Source: Panaeolus papilionaceus (taxonomy: Eukaryota > Basidiomycota > Agaricomycetes > Agaricales). Taken from it: a stretch of 64,000 bases of DNA. Shown piece after piece: positions 1 to 10,451 of this stretch (positions are counted from its first letter, which is position 1; the number at the start of each line of letters is the position of its first letter). The DNA is taken from positions 2,356,001 to 2,420,000 of the forward strand of contig JADNRZ010000003.1 of assembly GCA_015501605.1 (NCBI GenBank). Reading direction: 5' to 3'. The position numbers and the translations under genes were made by a program. The notes beneath the pieces were generated by a model. That model was not told the origin of the DNA and ran no database searches. It saw only the letters and a list, made by a program, of their open reading frames with translations.

Positions 1-581
1 AGTAAATATCCCGATTACGGTTCCCGTCTTGTACTACTTTACACGCCTGGGTACGAAGAGGTAGGCAACATCACCTTGGCAAGTACGCTGAAAGCTGTTC
101 AACACGAGTTAAAAGACACGTTTGTCTCCTCTCTGCATTCAAGCCGTAAGACCAACGCCAACTAACACTCTTACCCTGATGTAGTGTTAAATCCCCAAGC
201 CTAAAAATTGGAGTCATGTTCCTGTATGACATCCGAAAGGGGGAAGCAAAAGGACTGATGCCTTGTCTCGAGGACTTGCGGACGATCTGCCAAGGAACGG
301 ATAATCTGGGAGATCGCGTTATGGTGCTGACGACCTTCTGGGACGGAGTCGACGAGCGTAAACACCAGCAATATGAAGCCGTGTTGAAAAACCTTCCAAA
401 ATCACGACAATGGCAGGTAAGCATATAGTACACTCGTGCTTGCGAGCGTGATCGCCCTGACGTGGTTCGATGAACAAAGGCTCTTGCCGCATCTGGTGTT
501 CGCATCGAACAACACACTAATACGGAACAGTCTGCCTTTAATGCTGTGTCGACGCTACTTCAAAGCTTACAATCGAGTTGA
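1..581 (+). CDS. P-loop GTPase, 3' part only (5' end outside window)
   Basis: C-terminal part of a GTPase of the fungal 'G domain-containing protein' (AIG1-like P-loop) type. Likely exons are 1-145, 214-416 and 480-581; the joins keep phase (C+TC at the first, phase 0 at the second) and give a stop at 579-581. The encoded segment lines up with the complete paralog at 3120-5028: RLVLLYTPG corresponds to RIVLVDTPG (G3), LMFLYDIRKG to ILYLHNINDTR, VMVLTTFWDGVDE to the G4 strand, and HTNTEQSAFNAVSTLL to the final helix. The G1 P-loop would lie upstream of the window. The G3 aspartate is replaced by tyrosine (YTPG), so nucleotide binding or hydrolysis may be altered. Unlike the paralog it stops right after the last helix and has no Pro/Glu/Val-rich or Cys-rich tail. 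Confidence 0.72.
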
Positions 582-828
582 AACTCGAAAGCTGCAGAGC
601 CATGATTCATCTTATGTAAAAGGGCGCCAAAGAGGTTAGCTTCGTCTTATTATTATGTTACACGAAATTAATAAACGGGATTGTACCTTCGAATTAACGG
701 TTTACGACCTTCCGGGACGATCGCTGCTGGCGATACCGAGAGCATCGTTCGAGTGAACTTTTCATTTGCGAAATTACACCATGCACACTTAAACGATTGT
801 GAGACTCCACTGCTCCTCACTTCCCATC

Positions 829-904
829 GCATTAATGGGGTAGTGGTAACCTGGGTCGTTGCCATCTGTCTCGACCCGCCGGGGGTTCGATTCCCTCTTA
901 ATGC
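829..904 (+). tRNA. tRNA-Gly (anticodon GCC), short intron in the anticodon loop
   Basis: A full cloverleaf folds by eye: acceptor 829-835 GCATTAA pairs perfectly with 898-904 TTAATGC; D stem GGGT/ACCT; anticodon stem GGTCG/CGACC; T stem GGGGG/CCCTC around TTCGATT. The A box (TGGGGTAGTGGTAAC) and B box (GGTTCGATTCC) are good. The anticodon loop is 13 nt instead of 7; removing 6 nt at the usual 37/38 position leaves TTGCCAT with GCC at 861-863, hence glycine. Without those 6 nt the molecule is 70 nt, normal for tRNA-Gly. The isotype rests on placing the intron, so it is less sure than the tRNA call. Confidence 0.75.
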
Positions 905-974
905 AATCCATTTCCCTAATGAAATTTTGGTAGCACTCTTGCATAACTATTTTTTATTATACATACAATCAATA

Positions 975-2216
975 TTAAATTATCATAAACTTCAACTTCC
1001 CACTCTCAGAATCAACCTCACATTTTATACTCTCCATCGTATCGAGTAAATAATGCGCCCCGCATGACTTTAACTTTGACCTCTCGTGACTTGTGCATAA
1101 CGCGACGACGGTAGCGCCGCTGGCTAAGCCGGCTTTGATGCCGCTGGGAGAGTCCTCGAATACGACGCAGTTGGAGGCTTCGTACCCCAGACATTCGGCG
1201 GCGAGGAGGAATGGGTCAGGTGCTGGTTTTCCTGCTTTTAAGCGTTTGTCGTCGGCGGTTATGGTGACGGCGGGTGGGATGATTCCGACGCGGGACATGC
1301 ATCCGTATGCTAAGCGTTCAAACGCAGTGAGAGGGAGAACAGTAAGAGGCTCAATGTAAGGGAACGCACCATATGTTTTAGCACCTGATGTGGCCACTGC
1401 GTACCTCCCCTCGGGTATCGAATCGATGAGCGCTCTGACTCCAGGAAGGATTCGAACGGAGCGATCAATGCTCGCAGCCTCGGCTCTCCATGCTTCGTCT
1501 ACGTCTCTCTGTATCTTGGCCTTATCCGCAACAGTTGGGCTATCGATGATGATATCGGGGAGTCCGTCGATAGGGGTATGATCAGGATCAGCCACCGAAG
1601 GCGCATCTGAGGAAAGTGTACGAATGACACCTGATCGAATCGCGTTGTTGAGCATGTACATGTTGAAGAGGCGACTTCCTAGAGAGGGGATCATGGAGGT
1701 CGTCTCGGGCTGCACGATTGAGGAACGCCTTGTCGTCGGAGCAGTCGATCCAGGGGTCAAGTCTGGTGTTGATCCGTCCGCGGCGACATTAATGTCGATA
1801 GGGGTAATCGTTCGTGATTCACAGGCATCCATGGGTATCGAGGCATCGTCGACTGACGACGCAGAGTTGGAATTTTGATAGGCATCGGCGAAGAATAAGA
1901 TGGATTCCTCGAATCGCGCAACTTCAGCTTCGATATCGCTCTCTTTGATGTGTGGTTTAAATTCTGAGAGGTTGTCGATGGCTCGTTTGCCGTGCGTAGA
2001 TGATATGACATATGCGGGATCCTGCCCAATATCCTTTGCTACCTTTGCCCAGGCTGCTTCGACTGCTGCTATGGAGTCGGTGAGGGTACCGTCCTAGTTA
2101 TGGAAAAAAGGGTGAGTGGTGAGTCAGATTGAACCAAGGGGATTGAGGATGTAGCGATGCTTCACCATATCGAATAAGACGGCATCTGCATAGAAGACTG
2201 AGGGATTTTGGGCCAT
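975..2216 (-). CDS. HAD-superfamily sugar/glycerol phosphatase (GPP/DOG type)
   Basis: Exons on the minus strand: 2216-2166, 2093-1370 and 1309-975, giving 369 aa. The first intron splits motif I: FDM at the end of exon 1 joins DGTLTDS at the start of exon 2, restoring DxDGTLxDS. The second intron (60 nt, in frame) separates ATSGAKTY from YGCMSRVGI. Further HAD landmarks are SSTHG and RAIDNL of the cap, ILPGV, GKPAPDPF (motif III Lys) and VVFEDSPSGI (motif IV acidic pair). The family hydrolyses small phosphomonoesters such as glycerol-3-phosphate or 2-deoxyglucose-6-phosphate in the cytosol; the substrate cannot be read from sequence. Odd point: a low-complexity insert of about 110 residues in the cap (rich in Ser, Thr, Asp, Pro), which makes it clearly longer than the usual 230-250 aa. 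Confidence 0.85.
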
Positions 2217-3119
2217 ATAGATTGTCCGTAGGAAATGAAGAATGCTAGATTGACCAAGGTTGCTTAAGAGGTTCGGACAAGAGTGTAGGATAGTCGGTCC
2301 TTATGACGGTTTCGATCGAAGGGGTGCTGGTTGAAACTGCGACTGTCGTCATTGTATGAAAGGAGTAGGTCGAGTAATGACGGTCTGAACCAGGGGTTTT
2401 TAACTGGAGCAGCAGCTATACATCGAGTGGAGTCATTGCTATTTTTTCGATGAGATGACTGAAGAGATCTTGTGCGGAGTAAAGGAACACAAATGCATTC
2501 TTCCCCTTTTTCTCGGCTTTTTTAAATCTAATGCACAGAAACTATTTTTATGCAAGGACATATTGACTTTCGGGCTAGCACAGACGCCGTATCTTCACAC
2601 AGCGATACATGAAAGCTAAGTATATAATACACCGCTCTCAGCATGGTCGTTGAACGGTGTTCGTTCCGTTGTAATTTAAGCATTTTAGCGACATCTGATG
2701 CGTTTAAACCCCGCGTCGGCAAATTGAACTTCCGCTGATGGACCTGCCAAGTCCCCTGATGCTTGTCTGCGTTGCTTAGCGTCGGTACACATTCTCTTCA
2801 CCTGATTGACATGATTCACGTTTGCCTCGAGGACACTTAAAATATTCTTGAATAAATCAAGTTTTATTCTTTAAAAAATAAGACGACTCAGACGAAGTTT
2901 TTATTTAGATCGAGGACAATGAATTTAAAAAAACTAATTTTAGAGATCATCCAAAATGGACACAGGGGATTTCTTGTTGATCATATGGGAGAATAATACT
3001 CCCATGTCAACGTGGTTTCATAACGGCTGTCAATTCCTTATACCGCACAACAAATCATATGTAACCCGGAACAGGAGGCCAACCTGCGTCTCTCATCTTA
3101 ACACTTATCTCTATCTCCA
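2217..3119. other. Intergenic region between divergent genes
   Basis: Lies between the start of the HAD gene (minus) and the start of the GTPase (plus), so it must hold both promoters. The stretch 2840-2945 is AT-rich. I see no further coding exon, RNA gene or repeat. Confidence 0.5.
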
Positions 3120-5028
3120 ATGTCGAGTGAGTCCCCGTCCCTCTTTCGACTGTTGTCGCCTTGCGTGCTAATATTTATATCTTGAAGCGCTCACACCACA
3201 GAAGACTGGCACGCCCAAGAAGGAGTACTGGAAGGCGAAGAAAAACGACATTATTCTCGCGTAAGTTCAACTTATTTCGTTGGTCTGATATGATTCACTG
3301 AGCCGGTATGAATTTTCAGCGTGATTGGGCGAACCGGTGCTGGAAAAACGAGTGTAAGTTTTATTATCGCATCGCCCCTTTGTGTGATAATTTCGCTGAT
3401 GAGATTCGCAAATGGTAGTTCATAGGTCATGCTAGAAATGACCCAACATTGAGAACGAGCAAGCACGACGTCCCACGAGGATACCGCCTCCACGGACATC
3501 CCCGCTTCGGAGAGAGGATTGTGCTAGTCGACACCCCCGGATTCGATGGAAATCAACCCGTCGAGGACGAGAAAGTCGTCAAGAGAATTCAAGAGTGGTA
3601 TAAGAACAAGTACGTGTATTTTTGTCTCTATGTTGATTCCAACGACTAAACCATGGTAAAACTGCAGCTACAAAGCCAGCCTGCTCGCTGGTGGCATCCT
3701 CTACCTTCACAACATCAACGACACGAGGACGGATGCTGCCTCACCGGCAGATTGGGTCCACCTATCTAGGCTCTTCGGACCTTCTGGTGCTGTCGTTGGG
3801 CGACTTGTTGTCGTAATGTCACATTGGCACGACGCAGACGGCAATGAGGCTTTACTACATCAGTTCAACGAAAGGAAGGAAGAGCTGGCTGAGAAATGGA
3901 AGGTGCGTCCGTTGTCTGGTTCTGAACCCTGAGGTCGCGTACACGTATCTCACTCGCTGTCTAGGGTCTCATCGGCGCGGAACCCAAACGTATTGAGTTC
4001 CATGACACGCCTGAGAGTGTGCAAGAAGCCATTGAGCTCCTGCTCAGCGACGAGGCGGTCACTGCTCCCGCTGCTGCTCGCTCAACATCGCCCAGCCCGG
4101 AATCGAAGAGCCAACCCCGCACTCCTCGACCGGATTCTCCTCCCCTTATTGTACCCCAGCCAATTCATATCCAGCCCGCTGTCGTTGAACCTCCTCCGGC
4201 CGTTGTTGAACCAGTACCCACACCGCCTGTCGTTGCTGAGGAACCTGTTGTGAAACCGGTTGAGGTCGTTCCGGAACCCGTCCCTGAGCCACCTTCCGTC
4301 GTCGAGGAGAACCCTGTGGAACCTGCTCCAGTCGTTAAAGCTGAGGAACCCGTTGAGGAGGTCAAGCTTGAGGCTCCTCCCGCTCCAGCTCCAGCTATTG
4401 CTGAACCCGTTCCCGAGCCACCTGCTGTCGTCGATGAACCTGAACCCACTGTCCGACTGATTACACCAGAGCCATTACCACCTGTTGTAGAGCCCTCCGT
4501 TATCCCACTCACCCCTGCTGAGCCTACCAGTGTGGCCAGCGACGCGATTCCCACTCCAGTTGTCCAAGAACCGACACCAGCGACAGAAGCTCCTTCCTCG
4601 GATGACGCTCCAAAGGTTAGTTCTTTTTTCTCATGTCGTTTATTAATGGATATCCTAATCGGCCATGTTAATTTTAGGAGGCTGCTACGTCACCTGCATC
4701 TGCACCTGCAGCTGATGCTGCTACGGAGAAACCAGTCGATGATGCTCCTGCTGCCACCGCTTCAGAGCCAGCCGTAGAATCACCCAAGGACGGTGCAGAC
4801 AACAGGCCTAGCACTATCAAGGGAGATCAACCTGACGAGAAGAAGGTTGATGAGAAGGATGCTGACAAGGACAAGGACAAGGCGATCAATGAGAAGCAGA
4901 GCACTGACGAGAAGACGGATGAGAAGACGACGAGCACCATCTCTAAGGGTGCCCCTTCGGAGATTCCTTATGGCCAGGAGAAGATTAAGATCCCTTGGTG
5001 GAGAAAGCTCTGCTGTGGTTGCTTCTAA
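3120..5028 (+). CDS. P-loop GTPase with Pro/Glu/Val-rich linker and Cys-rich C-terminal tail
   Basis: Seven exons: 3120-3126, 3188-3260, 3320-3353, 3419-3609, 3668-3902, 3965-4615, 4678-5028; total 1,542 nt, 513 aa. The GTPase domain fills the first ~200 residues: G1 GRTGAGKT at 30-37, G3 DTPG at 76-79, and a G4-like strand VVVMSHWHD in place of a canonical T/NKxD. A linker of roughly 200 residues repeats Glu-Pro-Val-Val/Pro-Glu-Pro words, followed by a Lys/Asp-rich stretch and the tail IPWWRKLCCGCF. Three cysteines next to basic and aromatic residues suggest S-acylation and membrane anchoring (inference). Fungal relatives carry this G domain in very different architectures and mostly lack assigned functions. 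The start is the ATG of a 7-nt first coding exon; its intron begins GTGAGT, and no other upstream ATG reaches the P-loop in frame. Confidence 0.85.
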
Positions 5029-6157
5029 GCGGGAGCTGCACAGGATCACGACATGCATCATCTTGCCAACGACTTGGTCTGCACAGATCGACCGCCCCTC
5101 ACCTCACCCTCTTTTCTATTTATCCACTCCCGAGATGCTGATACCTGACTGACATGGCATTCTCCCCCACCCTCCTTTCCTTATGGCATTATTATTACTG
5201 TTCATCTGCAGACATCATCCAAACATGCGGGTTCCGGGATTTTGATATCGATATTTATTACTATCTGCTTCCTCCAGAAAATCATCTTTGTCTAGGCTTC
5301 ATTGACATTACTAGTAGTGTACACGATCCTTTCTTCTCTATTTCTCTCTCTCTCTCTCTTCGTCTCCATGTCTCCCTTTCTTTCTATGCCTTTCACTTTC
5401 CTCGAGTCTCTCGTGTTGTTTTCTTTCGGTTCACCATCTCCCTCTTTTCAGTCGTTCTCTTTCTTCCTTTCTTTCCTCCTCCAACATATCGGCGACTAGT
5501 ATACATACCAAGTGACGCGGACCATCTATTCCTACCCACCCATATCAAGGTGCAGGATCGATTATCGATCACCTTGTAATGCTGTATCTCTAGTTACTAG
5601 CTAGTCAGTGTGTAGTAATGTACATGTTTTATGTCAAAAGTACCTCTTTTTCTCACTCTTTATCCCTTTATCTTTCTGACTGCTGAAATGGACTCTCAGC
5701 TGCGCATGCTGTTGCTAGTGTGTAGGACTGGGTGCAACTGAATGTACTGATATGCCGGGGTTATTTCATTTCGTCAACCTGAAATTAAGTGTAATCGGCA
5801 GTCTGGCGAATAGGCGTTTAAAAACTGAATGGACGACAGGAGGCTAGACTTGGACGCGTCGTCATTTGAATGTGGAAATGCGGCCCGTGTCCGCACCGTT
5901 GACGCGCTCAATGGTTTTGAGTTGAATGTCAACACCACATCCCTTTCCTTCTTACCACCACCCTGCTACGTGTATTGCATTCATGTCGTCGCCTATGGTT
6001 AAAGCCCATCCCATTTGGTTTAGCTCAGACTTGGACGGCTACACATTTGTCTTTTATTTTTTTGCTTATCTTGATAATTTCCGAATAAAACAGCCAAAGG
6101 CTCAAGTGTATTGTAACTGCAAGGGCTTCCGGTGAACAGATAACTCATGGAGCGTTG
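5029..6157. other. Intergenic region with pyrimidine-rich tract
   Basis: Contains the 3' UTR of the GTPase and a strongly C+T-rich stretch at about 5335-5480 including a (TC)n run. From about 5781 the sequence is homologous to 8214 onward, i.e. it is the promoter part of the DUF4436 duplication. No gene recognised. Confidence 0.5.
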
Positions 6158-6164
6158 TATAAAG
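6158..6164 (+). promoter_or_regulatory. TATA box of DUF4436 gene 1
   Basis: TATAAAG 95 nt upstream of the ATG; the same word is preserved at 8600-8606 in the duplicate, with nearly the same spacing. Confidence 0.5.
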
Positions 6165-6252
6165 TCTGGTTTGGTGCCGGTGTCTCTTGCTTGCCTTTCT
6201 CCGTCTTTTGCCTCTCTTTGTGTCTGGGCTACTTGTATCTGTCGCCTGTGCT

Positions 6253-7909
6253 ATGGATACTCAAGGCACACACACCGTCACATTCCGCGCAACCTCACCT
6301 CAAAGCCATGCTCCGACTGTGTCTGCATCTGGCATAACCCCCCAAGAAGAAGCACGCCGTCTAGCCAAATACCACAAGCACCTCCGATGGTGGATCATCT
6401 CTTGCGTCGTCTTTCTCATCTCAGCGCCTATCTTGTCCATCATGCTCGGTCTGAATTTGCACACCCGGGACTTTGAGTATAAGAATCCGGCGAACTCAAA
6501 TTTTAATGGACGCACGCTGTTGATGCAGGCTAGATTGATTGGTGCGGATCCTGCGATGGGGACGTTGACGTTGGATTGGAATATCCTTGGAGAGAAGGGC
6601 GTTGAGGAGTGTTATAAGGAACCTGGGGTTGAGGATCCAGCTGTCGTTGCGGCGAGGAGAAATTTGAGTGCTTGCACTGATGTTCAAATATTCTTTGATA
6701 TGTGCGTACCTGGAACCGGGATAATGCCTGTATGCCTGCTGACTCTTGTCTTTTTTTAAAAAACATAGGAATCTACTCCGTTCCAGCGACAACTCTGCTT
6801 CACGATCCAACGATATACCTATTCGCCCCATCTTCAAATTCAATGCAACGAGTTTCGCTCTGAATGACGTCCGAGCTAACACGCCAATTTTCCGCACTGA
6901 GCTCGCACTGTTTTCGACTGTGGATAAACACTCAAGTCTCATTTATTACCCTTTTGACAGGTAAGTTGCCGTGCAAAATACTTGCTGAAATGTTATGACC
7001 GTCTCTGCTTTCAGATACTCAGCAGAGGTTTTCATGTTCGCCCGAGATGCTAAAACAAACCTAACTGTCGGTATTGAGTTGGATAAGGCCCGGGGTATTG
7101 CAGTGTACGTGCGGTCTCTGATTGACATTTCATTGGGAATAATAAAAATGAATGATGCAGTGGTTTCTCAACCAATGTCGCGCCCCGTAAAGACGTATTT
7201 ATCCCGCCAGGGATGCTTGACATAACCATCGCCCTACGACGGGCGAATTTAGTCAGAGCATACAGCATCGTCGCAACACTCGCCATCTGTAAGCATTTCC
7301 GTCTCCAATGAACCATCGGTTTCTAATGTTCGGGTTAATACAACAACAGGGTCTATCACGCTCATTCTGCTACTTGTCATGCTTACCTCTGTGTTTTTCG
7401 GATTCCGGCAAAAAGGAGAAGTCCTCGTCATTCCAGTTGCCACCCTCTTCGCGTTTACTCAGTTGCGCCAAAGCATGCCAGGTGCACCGCCAGGGTTCGG
7501 TGAGTCAATTCTGTGTGGACCTTTGAAGCTAAATATGCTGATGGCTATTTCTAGGTGATATCGTAGGCACGTCTTGTTATTTTCAGCATGCTTTGATATA
7601 AATTTCCTAACACTGATGTCTAGACTTCGTCGGCTTGTTACCTTGCCTTGCGCTGTTGTCTCTATCGGTGTGTAACTCGTACCTTTTCCCCTACTTCCAG
7701 TCTGATATTCCCCTCATCCAGGCTGCACTCACATTGGGCGCTTTCATCTTGAGCGACCCAACTGAGACTCCAAAGAAGCTTTCATGGCAACTCATTTGTA
7801 CGTTCCTCTTCGTGTTTGCGGTTGAGAGCCCCAGACTGACATGACACCAGACGAAGCATTCCCTCAGCTTGACCGAAAGAAGAGCGAGAGAACGTTTGAC
7901 AAAAACTAA
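6253..7909 (+). CDS. DUF4436 transmembrane protein, copy 1
   Basis: Nine exons: 6253-6701, 6769-6960, 7015-7104, 7161-7288, 7350-7499, 7555-7566, 7624-7667, 7722-7797, 7851-7909; 1,200 nt, 399 aa. A short cytosolic N-terminus (HLRWW at about residues 43-47) precedes a first membrane helix at about 46-67, then a large non-membrane region with conserved words such as TLTLDWNILGEKG and FFDMN, then three or four hydrophobic helices (WSITLILLLVMLTSVFFGF; VIPVATLFAFTQL; FVGLLPCLALLSLS) and a short basic tail. This is the DUF4436 layout; function unknown. Exon 6 is only 12 nt and is followed by a GC-AG intron, which is needed to keep the frame through GDIVDFVG. The ATG at 6253 is preferred over the upstream in-frame ATG at 6187 because only 6253 is conserved in copy 2. 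Confidence 0.82.
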
Positions 7910-7981
7910 CGAGTGAGGATGCGGTATTGTGGGATTACACATTTATTTACAGTCTAGGGCTTCATGGGTTTCAATGTTCTT

Positions 7982-8035
7982 AGGTTATTTAGAAAGAATG
8001 AAAAATAGCTTCCATCGTCAGAATCTCCTCAAGCC
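7982..8035 (-). pseudogene. Relic of a GH127 C-terminus
   Basis: Read on the minus strand, 8035-7985 gives KLGLEEILTMEAIFHSF, which aligns with KLRLGEIPTMQASLHSF, the last residues of the GH127 gene at 10452. It lies in the same position relative to DUF4436 copy 1 as the live GH127 gene does to copy 2, so it was carried along by the duplication and then decayed. Confidence 0.75.
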
Positions 8036-8599
8036 CTAATTTAGATCTCTTATATAGAATTAAATAGTTAAAATACATTGGAAAGGAAGGATAGAGACTC
8101 GTAGAGGCGTATAGTATTGGTATAGTAGTAGGTCATGCGTTGATTTTCAACCTGGCACTCCCCGTCCACCGTGCTCGACTTGACCAACTCAGTTGAAATA
8201 ATAATTCGGGGGGGAAATGAAGTGCAATCGGCAGTCTGGCGAATAGGCGTTTAAAACTAAATGGGTGGCAGGAGGCTAGACTTGAATGAGCTGTCATTTT
8301 GAATGTGGAAATGCGGCCCGTGTCCGCACCGTTGATGCACTCAATGGTTTTGAATTGAATGTCAGCACCACATCCCTTTGCTTCTTACCACCACCCTGCT
8401 ATGTGTATTGCATTCATGTCGTCGCCTATGGATACAACCCATCCAATGCGGTTTAGCTTAGACTTGAACGGCTACTTCACTGCGGTGTATATTTGCTTAT
8501 CTTGTCAATTTCCGAATAAAACAGACGAAGTTTCTCAACAGGATCAACTGTATTGCAATTTCAAGGGCTTCCGGTGAACAGACAACTCATCGAGTGTTG

Positions 8600-8606
8600 T
8601 ATAAAG
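8600..8606 (+). promoter_or_regulatory. TATA box of DUF4436 gene 2
   Basis: TATAAAG 106 nt upstream of the ATG, conserved with the box of copy 1 within the duplicated promoter. Confidence 0.5.
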
Positions 8607-8705
8607 CCTGGTTTGACGCCGGTGTCTCTTGCCTGCCTTGCTCCCGCTTTCGCCTCACTCTGTGTCTGGGCTACTTGTATCCAACTTCTATCTGTCGTCT
8701 GAGCT

Positions 8706-10367
8706 ATGGATGCCCAAGGCACACATACCGTCACATTCCGCACAACCTCACCTCAAAGCCATGCTCCGACTCTTTCTGCATCTGGTATAACCCCCGAAGA
8801 AGAAGCACGCCACCTAGCCAAATATCGCAAGCACCTCCGATGGTGGATCATCTCCTGCGTCGTCTTTCTCATCTCAGCGCCTATCTTGTCTATCATGCTC
8901 GGTCTGAATTTGCACACCCGGGACTTTGAGTATAGGAACCCGGCTAATTCGAATTTTAACGGAAGAACGCTTTTGATGCAAGCTAGGTTGGTTAATGCGG
9001 ATCCTGCGATGGGGACGTTGACGTTGGATTGGAATATCCTTGGAGAGAAGGGCGTTGAGGAGTGTTATAAGGAACCTGGGGTTGAGGATCCAGCTGTCGT
9101 TGCGGCGAGGAGGAATTTGAGTGCTTGCACTGATGTTCAAATTTTCTTTGATATGTGTGTACCTCGAACGTGTGTCATAACTGCATCTTCTGACTGCCAT
9201 TTCCTTCTTTCGCATGAATCGCAGGAATCTACTTCGTTCCAGTGACAATGCTGCTTCACGATCTAACGATATACCAATACGGCCCATCTTCAAGTTCAAC
9301 GCGACAAGTTTTGCTCTGAATGACGTCCGAGCTAACACGCCAATTTTCCGCACTGAGCTCGCTCTGTTTTCGACGGTTGATAAACAATCGAGTCTTATTT
9401 ATTACCCTTTTGACGTGTAAGTGCCCATCTGAGTTATTGGCCCATATTTTTATAACTCTATTTTCAGATACTCAGCTGAGGTCTTCATGTTCGCCCAGGA
9501 TGCCAAAACCAATCAGACGGTTGGTATTGAATTGGCTCAAGCCCGAGGTATTGCGGTGTACGTCCTCTCTGTATTTTCATAAGAGGCGATGACGATTTAA
9601 TTGACTGATACAGTGGTTTCTCAACCAATGTCAAACCTCGTAACGACGTCTTCGTCCCTCCAGGGATGTTTGACATCAGCGTCTCCCTACGACGGGCGAA
9701 TTTAGTCAGGGCATACAGCATCGTCGCAACACTCGCCATATGTAAGCTATTCGCCTTCCAATCAACTATCGGTTTCTAATGTTCGGGTTAACACAACATC
9801 AGGGCTAATCACTCTAATTCTCCTCCTTGTCATGCTCACCTCTGTGTTTTTCGGATTCCGGCAAAAAGGAGAGGTTTTAGTCATCCCAGTTGCTACCCTA
9901 TTTGCGTTTACACAGTTGCGCCAAAGCATGCCAGGTGCACCGCCAGGGTTCGGTGAGTCAATTCTGTGTGGACCTTTGAAGCTAAATATGCTGATGGCTA
10001 TTTCTAGGTGATATCGTAGGCACGTCTTGTTATTTTCAGCATGCTTTGATATAAATTTCCTAACACTGATGTCTAGACTTCGTCGGCTTGTTACCTTGCC
10101 TTGCACTCCTGTCGCTTTCGGTATGTAACCCTTACCACTCCCTGCTTCCTATCTCATTTTTCTATTATCATCCAGGCTGCACTCACACTTGGCGCTTTTA
10201 TCTTGAGCGACCCAACTGAGACTCCAAAGAAGCTTTCATGGCAACTCATTTGTACGTTCTTCTTTATATTTGCGACTGAGGACCTTAGACTGATTGGCAT
10301 GATACCAGACGAGGCATTCCCTCAGCTTGACCGAAAGAAGAACCATAGAACGTTTGACAAAAATTGA
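8706..10367 (+). CDS. DUF4436 transmembrane protein, copy 2
   Basis: Nine exons with lengths identical to copy 1: 8706-9154, 9225-9416, 9468-9557, 9614-9741, 9803-9952, 10008-10019, 10077-10120, 10176-10251, 10309-10367; 399 aa. The TAG stop and frame change just upstream of this ATG show that translation starts here. The protein differs from copy 1 by scattered substitutions. The N-terminal helix, luminal/extracellular domain and C-terminal helices are all present. Exon 6 with its two flanking introns is identical to copy 1 in sequence, although the other introns differ (see findings). The 3' end is only 84 nt from the convergent GH127 gene. Function unknown. Confidence 0.82.
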
Positions 10368-10451
10368 GCAGGGGGGGTTGAGCATTGAGGATTTACTAAT
10401 GTACATATTTACAGTCAAGGGACTTATGGGGTTTCAATGTTCTTAGGTTAT

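Larger units (their letters stand above)
5781..8035 (+). repeat. Segmental duplication, unit 1 (DUF4436 gene plus flanks)
   Basis: Direct duplicate of 8214-10505. Homology starts near the shared word TCGGCAGTCTGGCGAATAGG, covers the promoter, the whole DUF4436 gene and its 3' flank, and runs on into the end of the neighbouring GH127 gene (decayed at 7982-8035). Exons and the promoter are closely similar; most introns have diverged. Confidence 0.88.

Noticed and set aside
4165..4554. Minus-strand Gly/Ser/Thr-rich frame of 129 codons
   Set aside because: Shadow of the Pro/Glu/Val-rich linker of the GTPase on the plus strand.
5335..5480. Pyrimidine-rich tract as a coding region
   Set aside because: Open frames here come from C+T bias; no start, no family.
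6187..6252. N-terminal extension of DUF4436 copy 1 resembling a signal peptide
   Set aside because: The duplicate has no in-frame ATG there and has a TGA just before its start, so the shared ATG at 6253/8706 is the start; the hydrophobic stretch is 5' UTR.
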